Source: an uncultured Collinsella sp.
Lineage (GTDB): Bacteria; Actinomycetota; Coriobacteriia; Coriobacteriales; Coriobacteriaceae
Direction of reading: 5' to 3'
DNA: 61,682 nucleotides
Assembly (NCBI GenBank): GCA_900541725.1
Contig: UQLB01000015.1
Location: forward strand, 1 to 61,682
Part shown: positions 50,383-59,753 of the stretch, piece by piece
Layout: every line of letters begins with the position of its first letter
How positions within the stretch are numbered: the first letter of the stretch is position 1
Made by a program: the position numbers and the translations under genes
The notes under the pieces: generated by a model
What the model was told of the DNA's origin: nothing
The model's database searches: none
The model's input: only the letters and a program-made list of their open reading frames with translations

Positions 50383-51300
50383 ATGAGTGCTGACAAACCC
50401 CTCGTCTCGATCGTGGTACCGACCTACAAGCGCTCTGACAGGATTCGCGTGGCCCTGGACTCAATCGCCGCGCAGGACTACGGCGCGGAGAACATCGAAC
50501 TGATTGTAGTGAGCGACAATCGGCCGGAGTGGCCGGAAAGCGCCGAGACTGACGCGGCGGTCGCCCCCTATGCCGCGAGCCTTCCGCACTTTAGGCTGCT
50601 GCACACCTCCGGCCAGACCGGCGGCGGGGCGGCGCGCAACTACGCCTGCCGCCAGGCGACGGGCGAGTACCTCACGTTCCTCGACGATGACGACGAGTTC
50701 CTGCCTGACAAGGTGTCCACCCAGGTCGCCTTCATGCAGGAAAACTCCCTCGACATGAGCTGGCAGGATGTCTCGTGGTATGACGAACGTGGCCGGCTTG
50801 TGGAGCACCGCAGGCTCGACCATTGCGAGGACTTCTCCACCGAGGGTCTGCTGCGCGCGCACCTCCTAACGCCGATAAGCCCAACGGCCATCTATATGCT
50901 CAGGCGCGACCTGTTCGACCGCACTGAGGGTTTCGGCGAGGTGGCGACCGGCCAAGACTGGTGGCTGATGCTGCGCTGCATAGAGGCTGGCGCCCACATG
51001 GGCTACATGCCCGAGGTGCACGTGAGGCAGTACCTCCATTCCGGCGAGAGGCTCTCGCTTGGCAAGAACAAGGTAAACGGCGAGGTCGCAAGGCACGAGG
51101 TGGTGCGCGGATACTACCCGCGCCTCAGCAAGAAGGATGTGCGCTACATCGAATTTCGCCACAACGCCGTGCTCGCCTTCGCTATGAAGCGCAGCAACCA
51201 GCCAGGCCAGGCTGTGTTTTACGCCTTAAAGGCCATTGCCTCATCGCCCGCCGCCTGCGTCTCTGAGGCGCTGAAGTTCTTCGGCAAGGCGAAATCCTAA
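50383..51300 (+). CDS. Glycosyltransferase family 2
   Basis: 305 residues. GT-A fold: VSIVVPTYKRSDRIRVALDS at the N-terminus, GGGAARNYACRQATGEYLTF followed by the DDDDE metal-binding motif (residues about 98-102), and GQDWWLMLRC downstream. An inverting transferase that adds one sugar of the repeat unit. Starts three bases after the priming enzyme. Confidence 0.88.
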   Translation: MSADKPLVSIVVPTYKRSDRIRVALDSIAAQDYGAENIELIVVSDNRPEWPESAETDAAVAPYAASLPHFRLLHTSGQTGGGAARNYACRQATGEYLTFLDDDDEFLPDKVSTQVAFMQENSLDMSWQDVSWYDERGRLVEHRRLDHCEDFSTEGLLRAHLLTPISPTAIYMLRRDLFDRTEGFGEVATGQDWWLMLRCIEAGAHMGYMPEVHVRQYLHSGERLSLGKNKVNGEVARHEVVRGYYPRLSKKDVRYIEFRHNAVLAFAMKRSNQPGQAVFYALKAIASSPAACVSEALKFFGKAKS

Positions 51301-51343
51301 CTATTTCATATGTGTGCCTGCTCTTAACGAAAGGTTGAATGAT

Positions 51344-52615
51344 ATGTCCGAAAAAATGAAGATAGCAGTCGCCGGCACCGGCTATGTGGGGCTCTCGTTG
51401 GCCGTTCTGCTCTCGCAGCACAACGAGGTGCGCGCGCTCGACATCGTCTCCGAGAAGGTAGAGAAGATTAACGCTTTTCAGTCGCCCATCCAGGACGACG
51501 AGATTGAGCTCTTCCTGGCCGAGGCTAAGGCGGGCACGAGGAAGCTCGACCTGCATGCAACCGTGGACGTCGCCGAGGCCTATACAGGCGCGGATTTCGC
51601 CATCGTGGCCACGCCAACGAACTACGACTCGGACCGCAACTTTTTCGACACCTCGTCTGTTGAAGCCGCAATTTCGGCAATCCGCTCGGTGAACCCGACG
51701 GCCTGGATTGTCATCAAGTCGACCATCCCTGTGGGTTACACTTCGTCGCTTCGCGAGACGCTTGGCGACAGCCGCATCATCTTCAGCCCCGAGTTCCTTC
51801 GAGAGAGCAAGGCGCTCTACGATAATTTGCACCCTAGCCGCATCGTTGTGGGCGCGCCCAAGGACGACGAGGAAGCTGTGAAGGCCGCAAAGACGTTTGC
51901 TGGGCTGCTCGCCCAAGGCGTCGGCCCCGCCGAGCTTGAGCGCACCAACCCTGATGGCACGACGGGCATCCCGCAGCTCGTTCTTGGTACCACCGAGGCG
52001 GAGGCCGTGAAGCTGTTCGCCAACACCTACCTGGCACTTCGCGTGGCGTACTTCAATGAGCTGGACACTTACTGCGAGATGAGGGGACTCAACACCAAGG
52101 ACGTCATCGATGGCGTGTGCCTAGAGCCCCGCATTGGCTCCCACTACAACAACCCCTCCTTCGGCTACGGCGGCTACTGCCTGCCCAAGGACACCAAGCA
52201 GTTGCTGGCCAACTATAAGGACGTGCCTCAGAACCTTATCGAGGCCATCGTCGATGCCAACCGCACTCGCAAGGACTACATTGCAGACGAGGTACTGCAA
52301 CTGCTGTGGGACAAGGTATACGAAGGCAAGGAGAAGCCCGTGGCGGGCGTGTACCGCCTGACCATGAAGTCGAACTCCGACAATTTCCGCGCCAGTTCCA
52401 TCCAGGGCGTTATGAAGCGCGTGAAGGCCAAGGGAGTGCCGGTCGTTGTCTACGAGCCAACGCTGGACGCGCCGGAATTCTTCGGTTCCGAGGTGACGCA
52501 TGACCTTGAGAGGTTCAAGGCCGAGTGCGACGTGATCATTGCCAACCGGTGGAGCGACGATCTGGCCGATGTTGCCGGCAAGGTGTATACCCGCGACCTA
52601 TTCAAGAGGGATTAG
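51344..52615 (+). CDS. ugd: UDP-glucose 6-dehydrogenase
   Basis: 423 residues from ATG 51344 (GAAAGG upstream). NAD motif IAVAGTGYVGLSLA, catalytic cysteine in FGYGGYCLPKDTKQL. It oxidises UDP-glucose to UDP-glucuronic acid. The short form resembles WbpA/Ugd of streptococcal type. Supplies the donor for the epimerases at 53910 and 59754. UDP-Man or UDP-GlcNAc-type substrates are less likely. Confidence 0.9.
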   Translation: MSEKMKIAVAGTGYVGLSLAVLLSQHNEVRALDIVSEKVEKINAFQSPIQDDEIELFLAEAKAGTRKLDLHATVDVAEAYTGADFAIVATPTNYDSDRNFFDTSSVEAAISAIRSVNPTAWIVIKSTIPVGYTSSLRETLGDSRIIFSPEFLRESKALYDNLHPSRIVVGAPKDDEEAVKAAKTFAGLLAQGVGPAELERTNPDGTTGIPQLVLGTTEAEAVKLFANTYLALRVAYFNELDTYCEMRGLNTKDVIDGVCLEPRIGSHYNNPSFGYGGYCLPKDTKQLLANYKDVPQNLIEAIVDANRTRKDYIADEVLQLLWDKVYEGKEKPVAGVYRLTMKSNSDNFRASSIQGVMKRVKAKGVPVVVYEPTLDAPEFFGSEVTHDLERFKAECDVIIANRWSDDLADVAGKVYTRDLFKRD

Positions 52616-52620
52616 TATTT

Positions 52621-53913
52621 GTGGCGATTACTGCTGATAAAAAAAAGAGACGGCTGCTCCTTCTGACGAGGAGGTTCCCCTTTAACCGCGGCGAGGTCGC
52701 CGCTGAGTCCTATCTCGAGAACGAGATAGGCGTTCTTTCGACCTATTTCGACGATGTGCTCGCCGTGGGGACCGAGGCGCAGCCGGGTGACGCGCCCACC
52801 TGCGCGCTGCCGGGCAATGTGACGCCCCTGGCCTTGGGTTGCGGTAATACCTCCAAGGACAAGGCTTTGCTTGCAGTCAAAGGGATCGCGTTTCCCCTTT
52901 TGGGCGGTGCGGACGTTCGTGAGGCCTATGCCACAGAATCCGTTCATGGAATCGGAAAGCGCGTGTTTCGGGGCTACTTTGCCGCGAGGGCGAAGGCAAA
53001 GGCGGACGTGCTTGCGGAGGAACTGGTCCGCTTTGGCTTTGAGCCCACGCACATATACAGCTTTTGGCTTTACGACACCGCTTTGGTCGCTGCTTGGCTG
53101 ACCGGCACGTACCCATGTGCACGCGCCGTTGCGCGTGCACATGGGTACGATCTGTATGCGGATCGTACCCATGTGCATTATTTGCCCTTCCGGGGATACC
53201 TCCTATCCAAGCTTTCCGGAGTGCTTCCCTGCTCGAAAGACGGGGAGGAATACATAAACGCGAACTGGCCGGGCCATGAGGGCAAGGTGACGACCTCCTA
53301 TCTCGGAACGCGGGAGATGCCAGACAAGTCCGGCGAGCCGTTGACCTGCCCGTTGCGGGTCGTCTCGTGCTCGCGTATTGTCGACGTTAAGCGCGTGCCT
53401 CTTCTTGCTAAGGCTGTCACCCTTCTTGATGCCGAAGGGCTTCGCGTCGAATGGACCCATTACGGCGACGGCCCACAGCTCGAGGAGGCGAGGGCCGCCT
53501 GCTCGTTGCTGACGCACTCCACCGCGAAGTTCGCGGGGGCTTTGCCGAACGACGCGCTTTTGGGGGAGTACGCAGCGAAGCATTTCGACGTCTTCGTGAA
53601 CGTCTCGTCAAGCGAGGGCCTGCCGCTTTCGATCATGGAGGCCTGCGGATTCGGCATTCCCGTCATCGCCACGGACGTTGGCGGAACCCACGAGATAGTA
53701 AGCGATGGCGTCAACGGTTTTCTCCTACCTAGCGACTGTGGACCGGAAGATGTCGCCGCGGCCATAAAGCGATTCGTCTTTTTGGGCAAGGCCGAAGGGT
53801 CTTCTATGAGGCGCGCTGCAAGGGCCGTTTGGGAGAGGGACTTCCGTTTGGAGGCCAACGTGGAGGGGCTTGTGCGCTCGCTCGGAGTCGATTACAGAAA
53901 CGAAGGTGAATGA
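52621..53913 (+). CDS. Glycosyltransferase family 4
   Basis: 430 residues from GTG 52621 (AAGAGGG upstream). GT-B fold with the retaining GT4 signature near the C-terminus: FVNVSSSEGLPLSIMEACGFG then PVIATDVGGTHEI. The middle of the gene (53108-53177) contains a triple inverted/direct repeat coding for TYPCARAVARAHGYDLYADR. Overlaps the next gene by four bases. Confidence 0.87.
   Translation: MAITADKKKRRLLLLTRRFPFNRGEVAAESYLENEIGVLSTYFDDVLAVGTEAQPGDAPTCALPGNVTPLALGCGNTSKDKALLAVKGIAFPLLGGADVREAYATESVHGIGKRVFRGYFAARAKAKADVLAEELVRFGFEPTHIYSFWLYDTALVAAWLTGTYPCARAVARAHGYDLYADRTHVHYLPFRGYLLSKLSGVLPCSKDGEEYINANWPGHEGKVTTSYLGTREMPDKSGEPLTCPLRVVSCSRIVDVKRVPLLAKAVTLLDAEGLRVEWTHYGDGPQLEEARAACSLLTHSTAKFAGALPNDALLGEYAAKHFDVFVNVSSSEGLPLSIMEACGFGIPVIATDVGGTHEIVSDGVNGFLLPSDCGPEDVAAAIKRFVFLGKAEGSSMRRAARAVWERDFRLEANVEGLVRSLGVDYRNEGE
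53108..53177 (+). repeat. Three-copy palindromic repeat inside the GT4 gene
   Basis: CGTACCCATGTGCACGCG (53108-53125) is inverted at 53132-53149 after a six-base loop, and GATCGTACCCATG recurs at 53161-53173 so that the middle copy (53140-53152) can pair with either neighbour. Two mutually exclusive hairpins of 18 and 13-17 bp result. Confidence 0.9.
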
Positions 53914-54860
53914 TGGGCCAGATTGCGCAGAAGATGACCATGCTCAAAAGGTGGAGCAAAATGCTCACTGGCAAGACGGCTGTGGCCGTAGAGCAGAGCT
54001 TGGGCAGGGCCTATAATGTCGGACAGTTGTCCGGGTACTACAACGATTTGACCGGCAAGGTCACTGGCAGTACTCTGCTCGACGAGGGCGGTGTCCCTGT
54101 TAGCGTCATCGCCGGTGGGGCGCGGGTGCATTTCCCCATCGCCATTTTCCAATACGGTTTGGGCTGTTACGACTTGAGCATTCTCAGGTCGGATGAAGTT
54201 GAGCGCTTTCTCGACGCACTAAGGGTATGCTCGGATTGGGCGATCGGCGCCCAGCGGGATGACGGCTCTTGGGACGCATTTGGTCCGATAGGCAGCGCTA
54301 AGTACTCCGTCTCCTCGATGGCCCAAGGCGAGGGGTGCTCGATGCTGCTGAGGGCCCATGCGGCTTTCGGGGACGAGTGCTATAGAGTTGCGGCGCTGAA
54401 AGCTGCCGAGTTCATGCTTATCGACATGGACAATGGCGGCGTGTCGTCGCATGACGGGGGAGAACTGTTCCTGGAGGAGTACCCTCAACGCCCCAGGCGC
54501 AGTGTCATGAACGGTTGGGTGTTTAGCCTTTTCGGTCTCTATGACGCATCGTTGGTCGATGCGCGCTTCGCCGGGCCATTCAAGCACTCTGCGGAGACGT
54601 TGGCTTGCCATTTGGATGACTACGACGCCGGCTTCTGGTCTTATTACGACATGGAAAAGCGTATCGCCTCTCCCGCCTACCATCATCTACATATAGCGCA
54701 GCTCCGCGCAATGGCGGATCTTTCAGGCGACGCAAGGTTCGCGGTGAAGGCCGAGGTATACGAGCGCTATCAGGAATCTCCGGCCAACCGCAGGAAGGCG
54801 ATTGCTAAAAAGGCGCTGCAGAAGCTGATCGAGAAATCCGATGCGGTGATCGTCCAATGA
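53910..54860 (+). CDS. D-glucuronyl C5-epimerase-like protein
   Basis: 316 residues. The stretch from about residue 75 (ARVHFPIAIFQYGLGCYDLS) through DDGSWDAFGPIGS, SMAQGEGCSMLLRA and DMEKRIASPAYHHLHIAQL is the alpha-alpha toroid of the glucuronyl C5-epimerase family (PF06662), which turns D-glucuronic into L-iduronic acid in heparosan-like polymers. No signal peptide is seen, so it would act in the cytoplasm or on lipid-linked units. It starts by overlapping the GT4 stop and overlaps the next gene by four bases. Confidence 0.75.
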   Translation: MMGQIAQKMTMLKRWSKMLTGKTAVAVEQSLGRAYNVGQLSGYYNDLTGKVTGSTLLDEGGVPVSVIAGGARVHFPIAIFQYGLGCYDLSILRSDEVERFLDALRVCSDWAIGAQRDDGSWDAFGPIGSAKYSVSSMAQGEGCSMLLRAHAAFGDECYRVAALKAAEFMLIDMDNGGVSSHDGGELFLEEYPQRPRRSVMNGWVFSLFGLYDASLVDARFAGPFKHSAETLACHLDDYDAGFWSYYDMEKRIASPAYHHLHIAQLRAMADLSGDARFAVKAEVYERYQESPANRRKAIAKKALQKLIEKSDAVIVQ

Positions 54861-55960
54861 AGAAGGCCCTCTATATCGTGACCTCGATGGACACCGGCGG
54901 GGCCGAGACGGTATTCATGAAGTATTACCGGGCTTTGGACAAGTCGCGCTATCAGCTCGACTTCTGTGTGTCGTCCGACGTGCCGGGCTTTTACGACGCC
55001 GAAATCGAGTCGATGGGCGGCAGAATTGTGCACACAGTCAAGAAGACCGAGGCCGGGCCGGTCGCTTCGTTCAAGCGGCTCATGCAGATAGCCCGGGACG
55101 GCGGTTATTGCTGTGCTGTCAGGTCGTCTCAGCACAGCCTTTCCTGTCTTGATTTGCTCGCCATGAGATTCGGAGGCGTGTCCAGAACCATATTCAGGTC
55201 AAGCAACACGGGTACAGTTTCGAACAGCAAAAAGGAGACCCTGCTGCACAATCTTTTCAAGCCCCTTGTCAGGGTTGCGGCGACCGACTTCGCCGCCCCG
55301 TCTACCGAGGCGGGCGTCTACATGTTCGGCAAGGCGGGGGTATCGGGGCCGCGTTTCCATCTCATGAAGAACGCGCTCAACCTCGAGGACTACGCCTATG
55401 ACGCTTCGACACGGGACGATGTTAAGCGCGAACTGGGCGTTCCTGCCGAGTCCTATGTCGTCGGGCACGTCGGGAGGTTCAGTGAGCAGAAGAACCACCT
55501 CTTCCTTGTCGATGTTTTTGCTGAAATCGCCCGGAGAAGGCCAGACGCCGTCCTCATTCTCGTCGGCAAAGGCGAGACACGCACGGCCGTTGAGAGGCGC
55601 GTTGCCGAGCTCGGATTGACCGATAGGGTGGTGTTTGCCGGGGTTAGGAGCGATGTCCGCCGTCTCTATTCGGCTATGGACGTCTTCATCTTCCCCTCTG
55701 TCTACGAAGGCCTGCCGAACGTCGTCGTCGAGGCGCAGGCAAACGGACTCCCTTGCGTGATTAGCGACTCCATCACGCGGGAGGTTGGCATTTGCGAGAA
55801 CGTCGTTTACAAAAGTCTGGGCGACGCTCTGGACGAATGGGCCGACGCCGCGCTCTCCGCGGATCGCATAGGGTCAAGCGCCAGTGCGAGGGATTTGAAA
55901 GGCTCGGGCTATGAAATCAATTCGGAGCTTCCCGGTTTCGTGAGGCTGGTATTCGGATGA
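54857..55960 (+). CDS. Glycosyltransferase family 4, EpsF-like
   Basis: 367 residues. N-terminal YIVTSMDTGGAETVFMKYY is typical of EpsF-like GT4 enzymes, and the C-terminal part has GHVGRFSEQKNHLFLVDVF and FPSVYEGLPNVVVEAQANG. Adds a sugar to the lipid-linked repeat unit. Overlaps the neighbours on both sides by four bases, so translation is coupled. Confidence 0.88.
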   Translation: MKKALYIVTSMDTGGAETVFMKYYRALDKSRYQLDFCVSSDVPGFYDAEIESMGGRIVHTVKKTEAGPVASFKRLMQIARDGGYCCAVRSSQHSLSCLDLLAMRFGGVSRTIFRSSNTGTVSNSKKETLLHNLFKPLVRVAATDFAAPSTEAGVYMFGKAGVSGPRFHLMKNALNLEDYAYDASTRDDVKRELGVPAESYVVGHVGRFSEQKNHLFLVDVFAEIARRRPDAVLILVGKGETRTAVERRVAELGLTDRVVFAGVRSDVRRLYSAMDVFIFPSVYEGLPNVVVEAQANGLPCVISDSITREVGICENVVYKSLGDALDEWADAALSADRIGSSASARDLKGSGYEINSELPGFVRLVFG

Positions 55961-57045
55961 ACTTTATCGAAACATCGCTTTTCTACTTTCTTGTCGTTTT
56001 GCTTTCAGCGGCGCTTGCGCGCATGTCGGAAAACGGCAAGAGTAAGGCTGGGCTGGTCGCTGCCGTGGTTCTTCTTACCGCCGTCGGGGGCTTGAGGTCG
56101 TATGCGGTTGGGCAGGATACCCTGGGTTATAAAGAGGGAATCGAGTACTTCTACGCGTATGGGACCACGATGTGGAACCATACGTTCAGCGTTCCGTACG
56201 GTGTCTTCACAAGTGCGGTGCTCCATATCTGTAACAATTACTCGTTCTTGCTCGTCGTCGAGTCGCTGATCACCAACGCCTTTTTTGCTTTCAGGCTTTG
56301 GGATTTTAGACGAACGGCATCGCTCTCGTTTGCGATGTTCGTCTATACGGCAACGGTGTTCCCGCTGTCTATGTGTCTGACGTGCCAGATGATTGCAGTC
56401 TCGCTGGTTTTCTACGCAACCAGGTTTTTAGAACAGAATAAGCCGTTGCTTTTTTGCACTTGGTGGGCTGTTGGCGCTCTTTTGCACGCGTCCGCCCTGA
56501 TAGGGGTCCTATTCCTCATCTACTACCTATTTTCCAACAAAAGCAAGAGCCGATCGCAGTTCGCCGCGAAGATGCTTGCATCGGTTGCCCTGCTGTTCCT
56601 GGCAGCTTATGCGGGCTCTAAGCTCGTCGACCGGTATGCGCGTTACTCCGTGAACGAATCGAGCATCGGGTTGATGGTTTTTGCGCAGGCGACCGTCCTC
56701 GCGATCGCATATTTCGTCAGCCGCGAAACTGCGAATGTTGCCCCTGTTGAGAGCGACGGAACGTCGCGGCTCAAAGCCAACCGGATGCCGCTCGTGTTTT
56801 ACGCTTTAGGCATTTTGGCTTCGGCGTCCTCTTATGTGATTGCCAACGCCGGCCGCATAGCCTATTACTTCACCGTATTAGGCCCCGTGATTTTCGGAGG
56901 CTTCGTGAAGGACGCTCGGAAAATAAAAGCCCGTTTTTGTCTTGGCTGTTTTCTAGTTGTCTGGTTCCTTTTCTACGCCTTTTATGCCTATCTGCTTCAT
57001 ACCGGGCTTGGTATCGAGTCTTATTCGTTCGTCTGGATGGGGTAA
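55957..57045 (+). CDS. EpsG/Wzy-type polysaccharide polymerase
   Basis: 362 residues with about nine to ten hydrophobic helices. The GGLRSYAVGQDTLGYKEGI loop after the second helix is the EpsG/Wzy signature (RxxxVGxDTxxY). It would polymerise repeat units outside the membrane. GC content is visibly lower than that of the housekeeping genes, as is usual for Wzy. Confidence 0.82.
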   Translation: MNFIETSLFYFLVVLLSAALARMSENGKSKAGLVAAVVLLTAVGGLRSYAVGQDTLGYKEGIEYFYAYGTTMWNHTFSVPYGVFTSAVLHICNNYSFLLVVESLITNAFFAFRLWDFRRTASLSFAMFVYTATVFPLSMCLTCQMIAVSLVFYATRFLEQNKPLLFCTWWAVGALLHASALIGVLFLIYYLFSNKSKSRSQFAAKMLASVALLFLAAYAGSKLVDRYARYSVNESSIGLMVFAQATVLAIAYFVSRETANVAPVESDGTSRLKANRMPLVFYALGILASASSYVIANAGRIAYYFTVLGPVIFGGFVKDARKIKARFCLGCFLVVWFLFYAFYAYLLHTGLGIESYSFVWMG

Positions 57046-57049
57046 ATAG

Positions 57050-57070
57050 TGCCCGAAACCGTTTCGGGCA
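57050..57070 (+). terminator. Hairpin after the polymerase gene
   Basis: TGCCCGAAAC-C-GTTTCGGGCA, directly after the wzy stop. It lacks a U run. It may cause partial termination that the NusG paralog overrides. Confidence 0.5.
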
Positions 57071-57188
57071 TATACGAGCAAAGTCTACGTTGGTGGTTTG
57101 CATACGCCCAGGGCTTGTTCCATGTGTAGCGCAGAGAATTAAAAAGTAAAACGCTTTGTTTAAGCTCGGACTTAAGGAAATTGTATAT

Positions 57189-58136
57189 ATGGAAAGCAAA
57201 ATTAAAAAATACCTAAGTGACCCGTGGATGGCCTACTGTGCCTTTACGTCGAAGGGTCTAACGAAATGGGTTTCCGACAGGACGCACCTTCGATTGATGC
57301 ATCGCGCCAAGTTGGGCATGTGGCCTAGCATAGACTCGCCGGTGACCTTCACTGAGAAGATGCAGTGGCTGAAGCTTAACGATCACAACCCTGCGTACAC
57401 GACCATGGTCGACAAGTACCGCGCTAAGGACCTCATTGCCTCGCGTGTGGGCTCCGAGCACGTGGTCAAGACGTTGGGCGCCTGGAATTCCGCTGATGAC
57501 ATCGATGTGAGTGGGCTACCGGAGAAGTTCGTACTCAAAACGAACCACGACTGCGGCGGCGTGCTCATCTGCACTGACAAGGGACACTTCGATCTCAACA
57601 GTGCCAAGGACTTTTTTCGGGGTCATTTGAAGCAGAATTATTTTTACGGGTGCAGGGAATGGCCTTACAAGAACGTGAAGCCCGTCGTGTTCGCCGAGGA
57701 GTTCTTGGAGAGCGAGGGCGATAATGCCCGTGATGAAGACGATAACTGGGAAGGCATCGACGAGTTCGACTTCTTCTGCTTTGACGGGGAACCCCGGCTG
57801 ATTTCTTATTGTCACGGGGACAAGAACGATTCTGAGAAGAGGTACAACGATTTCTACGACACTGAGTGGAATCTGCTGCCTTTGGCGATGGGATACGCGA
57901 GTTCCGAAGAGACGATCCCTGCCCCGGAGCAGCTCAGCGAGATGCTCGAGCTATCAAGGAAACTGAGTGACGGTGTACCTTTCTTGAGGGTCGACCTCTT
58001 CATCTGCAAGGGGCGCGTTCTCGTCGGCGAGCTGACTTTCTACCCGTGGGGCGGGTTTACGCCTTTCAGCCCCGCTGAGGCGGAGAGGACGTTGGGGCAA
58101 ATGGTTTCTTTGCCCCAACGTGAAAACGAGGAATGA
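57189..58136 (+). CDS. TupA-like ATP-grasp protein
   Basis: 315 residues from ATG 57189 (AAGGA upstream). Matches the ATP-grasp TupA family found in polysaccharide loci: FTEKMQWLKLNDHNP, MVDKYRAKDLIASRVG, KFVLKTNHDCGGVLICTD, and FLRVDLFICKGRVLVGELTFYP with the metal ligands. Family members are thought to ligate an amino acid or similar group to a uronic acid; that fits UDP-GlcA synthesis here. The substrate is unknown. Confidence 0.82.
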   Translation: MESKIKKYLSDPWMAYCAFTSKGLTKWVSDRTHLRLMHRAKLGMWPSIDSPVTFTEKMQWLKLNDHNPAYTTMVDKYRAKDLIASRVGSEHVVKTLGAWNSADDIDVSGLPEKFVLKTNHDCGGVLICTDKGHFDLNSAKDFFRGHLKQNYFYGCREWPYKNVKPVVFAEEFLESEGDNARDEDDNWEGIDEFDFFCFDGEPRLISYCHGDKNDSEKRYNDFYDTEWNLLPLAMGYASSEETIPAPEQLSEMLELSRKLSDGVPFLRVDLFICKGRVLVGELTFYPWGGFTPFSPAEAERTLGQMVSLPQRENEE

Positions 58137-58219
58137 TGGCAAACGAAAGCTGCATTCAGTGCGTGCGCATGGATAATCAGCCAGTAAGCGCGCTCCGGCG
58201 TTTCTTCATGGAGGTTTAG
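58136..58219 (+). CDS. Possible 27-residue peptide between the ATP-grasp and flippase genes
   Basis: The ATG overlaps the TGA of the ATP-grasp gene (ATGATGG) and GAGG lies just upstream, so reinitiation is possible. It reads MANESCIQCVRM and so on, with one CxxC, and stops one base before the flippase start. It also contains the ribosome binding site of the flippase (GGAGG). It may only serve to couple translation. Confidence 0.25.
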   Translation: MANESCIQCVRMDNQPVSALRRFFMEV

Positions 58220-58220
58220 T

Positions 58221-59687
58221 ATGTCCGACACAAAAGACCTCCGGGCGAGGTCGGCAAGCGCGGCAAAGTGGTCTCTGGCAACCGAGATTATCGCCAAAAT
58301 CATCTCGCCTATCTCGCAGCTCGTCTTAGCGAGGCTGCTGGCGCCAGAGGCGTTTGGCATGGTGGCGACCGTCACCATGGTAGTGAGCTTTGCCGACATG
58401 TTCGCGGACGCCGGGTTCCAGAAGTACCTGGTGCAACACAGCTTCCGAGACAAAAAAGACCTGCATGCCAACGCTAACGTGGCCTTTTGGACGAACTTCG
58501 GCATATCGGTGGTCCTGTGGTGTCTCATTGCCATATTCAACGATCCGGTGGCCACCTTCGTGGGCAATCCGTCGCTGGGCTTTCCCTTGGCCGTGGCCTG
58601 CCTCTCTCTCCCGTTGACGTCGTTTTCGAGCATTCAGATGGCGTTGTTCCACCGTAATCTCGATTTCAAGTCGCTTATGCCGGTGAGACTGACGTCGACC
58701 TTACTTAACTTCGGCTCGACGCTTGTACTGGCGTTTATGGGATTTGGTTACTGGTCGCTTATCGTTGGCACTTTGGCGGCGAATATTGTAAATGCAGTGG
58801 GGCTGACTCTGCTGTCTGAGTGGAAGCCGCGTTTTTTCTACTCCTTCAACATGCTGAAGGCTATGTTCTCATTCAGCGGATGGACGCTTTTGGAGTCGTT
58901 CACCATATGGCTTTCCTCTTGGGCGGGCACCTTTATCGTGGGGCATTTCCTGGGTGCGGCTGAGTTGGGATATTACAAGACGCCAGTCACCTTTGTGAGC
59001 GGGTGCTTCGGGATTATCACGAACGCTACGACGCCCATCTTGTTCTCGTCACTTTCGCGCCTTCAGTTTGATCGGGAAGAATACGTTGCTTATCTGCGAC
59101 GCTTCCAGTTCATGGTGGCATTGTTCCTGTTGCCGTTGTCTGCGGGTATCTTCGTATTCCGCGAGCCTTTGGTGGCCCTGTTGCTCGGCGATCAGTGGGG
59201 CGAGGCGACGCTCATGTTCGGGTTGTATGGGCTGGTGCAGGGGCCGATGGTGCTGCTCTCATACTACAGCAGCGAGATGTATCGCTCTCTTGGTAAACCG
59301 CGCGTGTCTACGCTTGTGCAGGTGATGTACCTCGTGTTGATGACGCCGCTTATGACCGTGGCGGCTATGCAAGGGTTCGATGCCGTCGTGTGGGCTGATG
59401 CGGGATTGAGAATCCTTTTGATTGCTATCAACCAAGTGGTCACATATTTCGTGGTTGGCCTTTCGTTTGGGCGCACTATGTTGTCGCTCAAGGAGCCCAT
59501 TTTCTGCACATCGATGATGTGCGCATTTGCATGGGTGACGTATGGACTCGCATCTAGCAACTGGCTTGGCGTCGGGTTGGACATTGTAGGGTGCGTCGTT
59601 GTCTATTTCGCGATTTGCTTTGCTTTGCCCAAGAGTAGGAGGGTGCTGCTGAAGCTGGTCAAGGGCGGCGGCTTTAAAACGTTTTGA
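58221..59687 (+). CDS. Wzx-type flippase
   Basis: 488 residues, polytopic, of the WzxC/MATE-like polysaccharide exporter group: AAKWSLATEIIAKIISPISQ and LARLLAPEAFGMVATVTMVV at the N-terminus, and about 12-14 helices. Transfers the lipid-linked repeat unit across the membrane for the Wzy polymerase. The ATG follows GGAGGTTTAGT. Confidence 0.87.
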   Translation: MSDTKDLRARSASAAKWSLATEIIAKIISPISQLVLARLLAPEAFGMVATVTMVVSFADMFADAGFQKYLVQHSFRDKKDLHANANVAFWTNFGISVVLWCLIAIFNDPVATFVGNPSLGFPLAVACLSLPLTSFSSIQMALFHRNLDFKSLMPVRLTSTLLNFGSTLVLAFMGFGYWSLIVGTLAANIVNAVGLTLLSEWKPRFFYSFNMLKAMFSFSGWTLLESFTIWLSSWAGTFIVGHFLGAAELGYYKTPVTFVSGCFGIITNATTPILFSSLSRLQFDREEYVAYLRRFQFMVALFLLPLSAGIFVFREPLVALLLGDQWGEATLMFGLYGLVQGPMVLLSYYSSEMYRSLGKPRVSTLVQVMYLVLMTPLMTVAAMQGFDAVVWADAGLRILLIAINQVVTYFVVGLSFGRTMLSLKEPIFCTSMMCAFAWVTYGLASSNWLGVGLDIVGCVVVYFAICFALPKSRRVLLKLVKGGGFKTF

Positions 59688-59753
59688 GGTCTGTAATTAA
59701 CTTGTTGGGAGTTCCATCTCAGGACTTCCTTAAAACGAAAGAGTGGGGTATAT

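Noticed and set aside
56229..56240. Half-site of the 45514 array (ATCTGTAACA) inside the polymerase gene
   Set aside because: A single ten-base match in coding sequence is compatible with chance.
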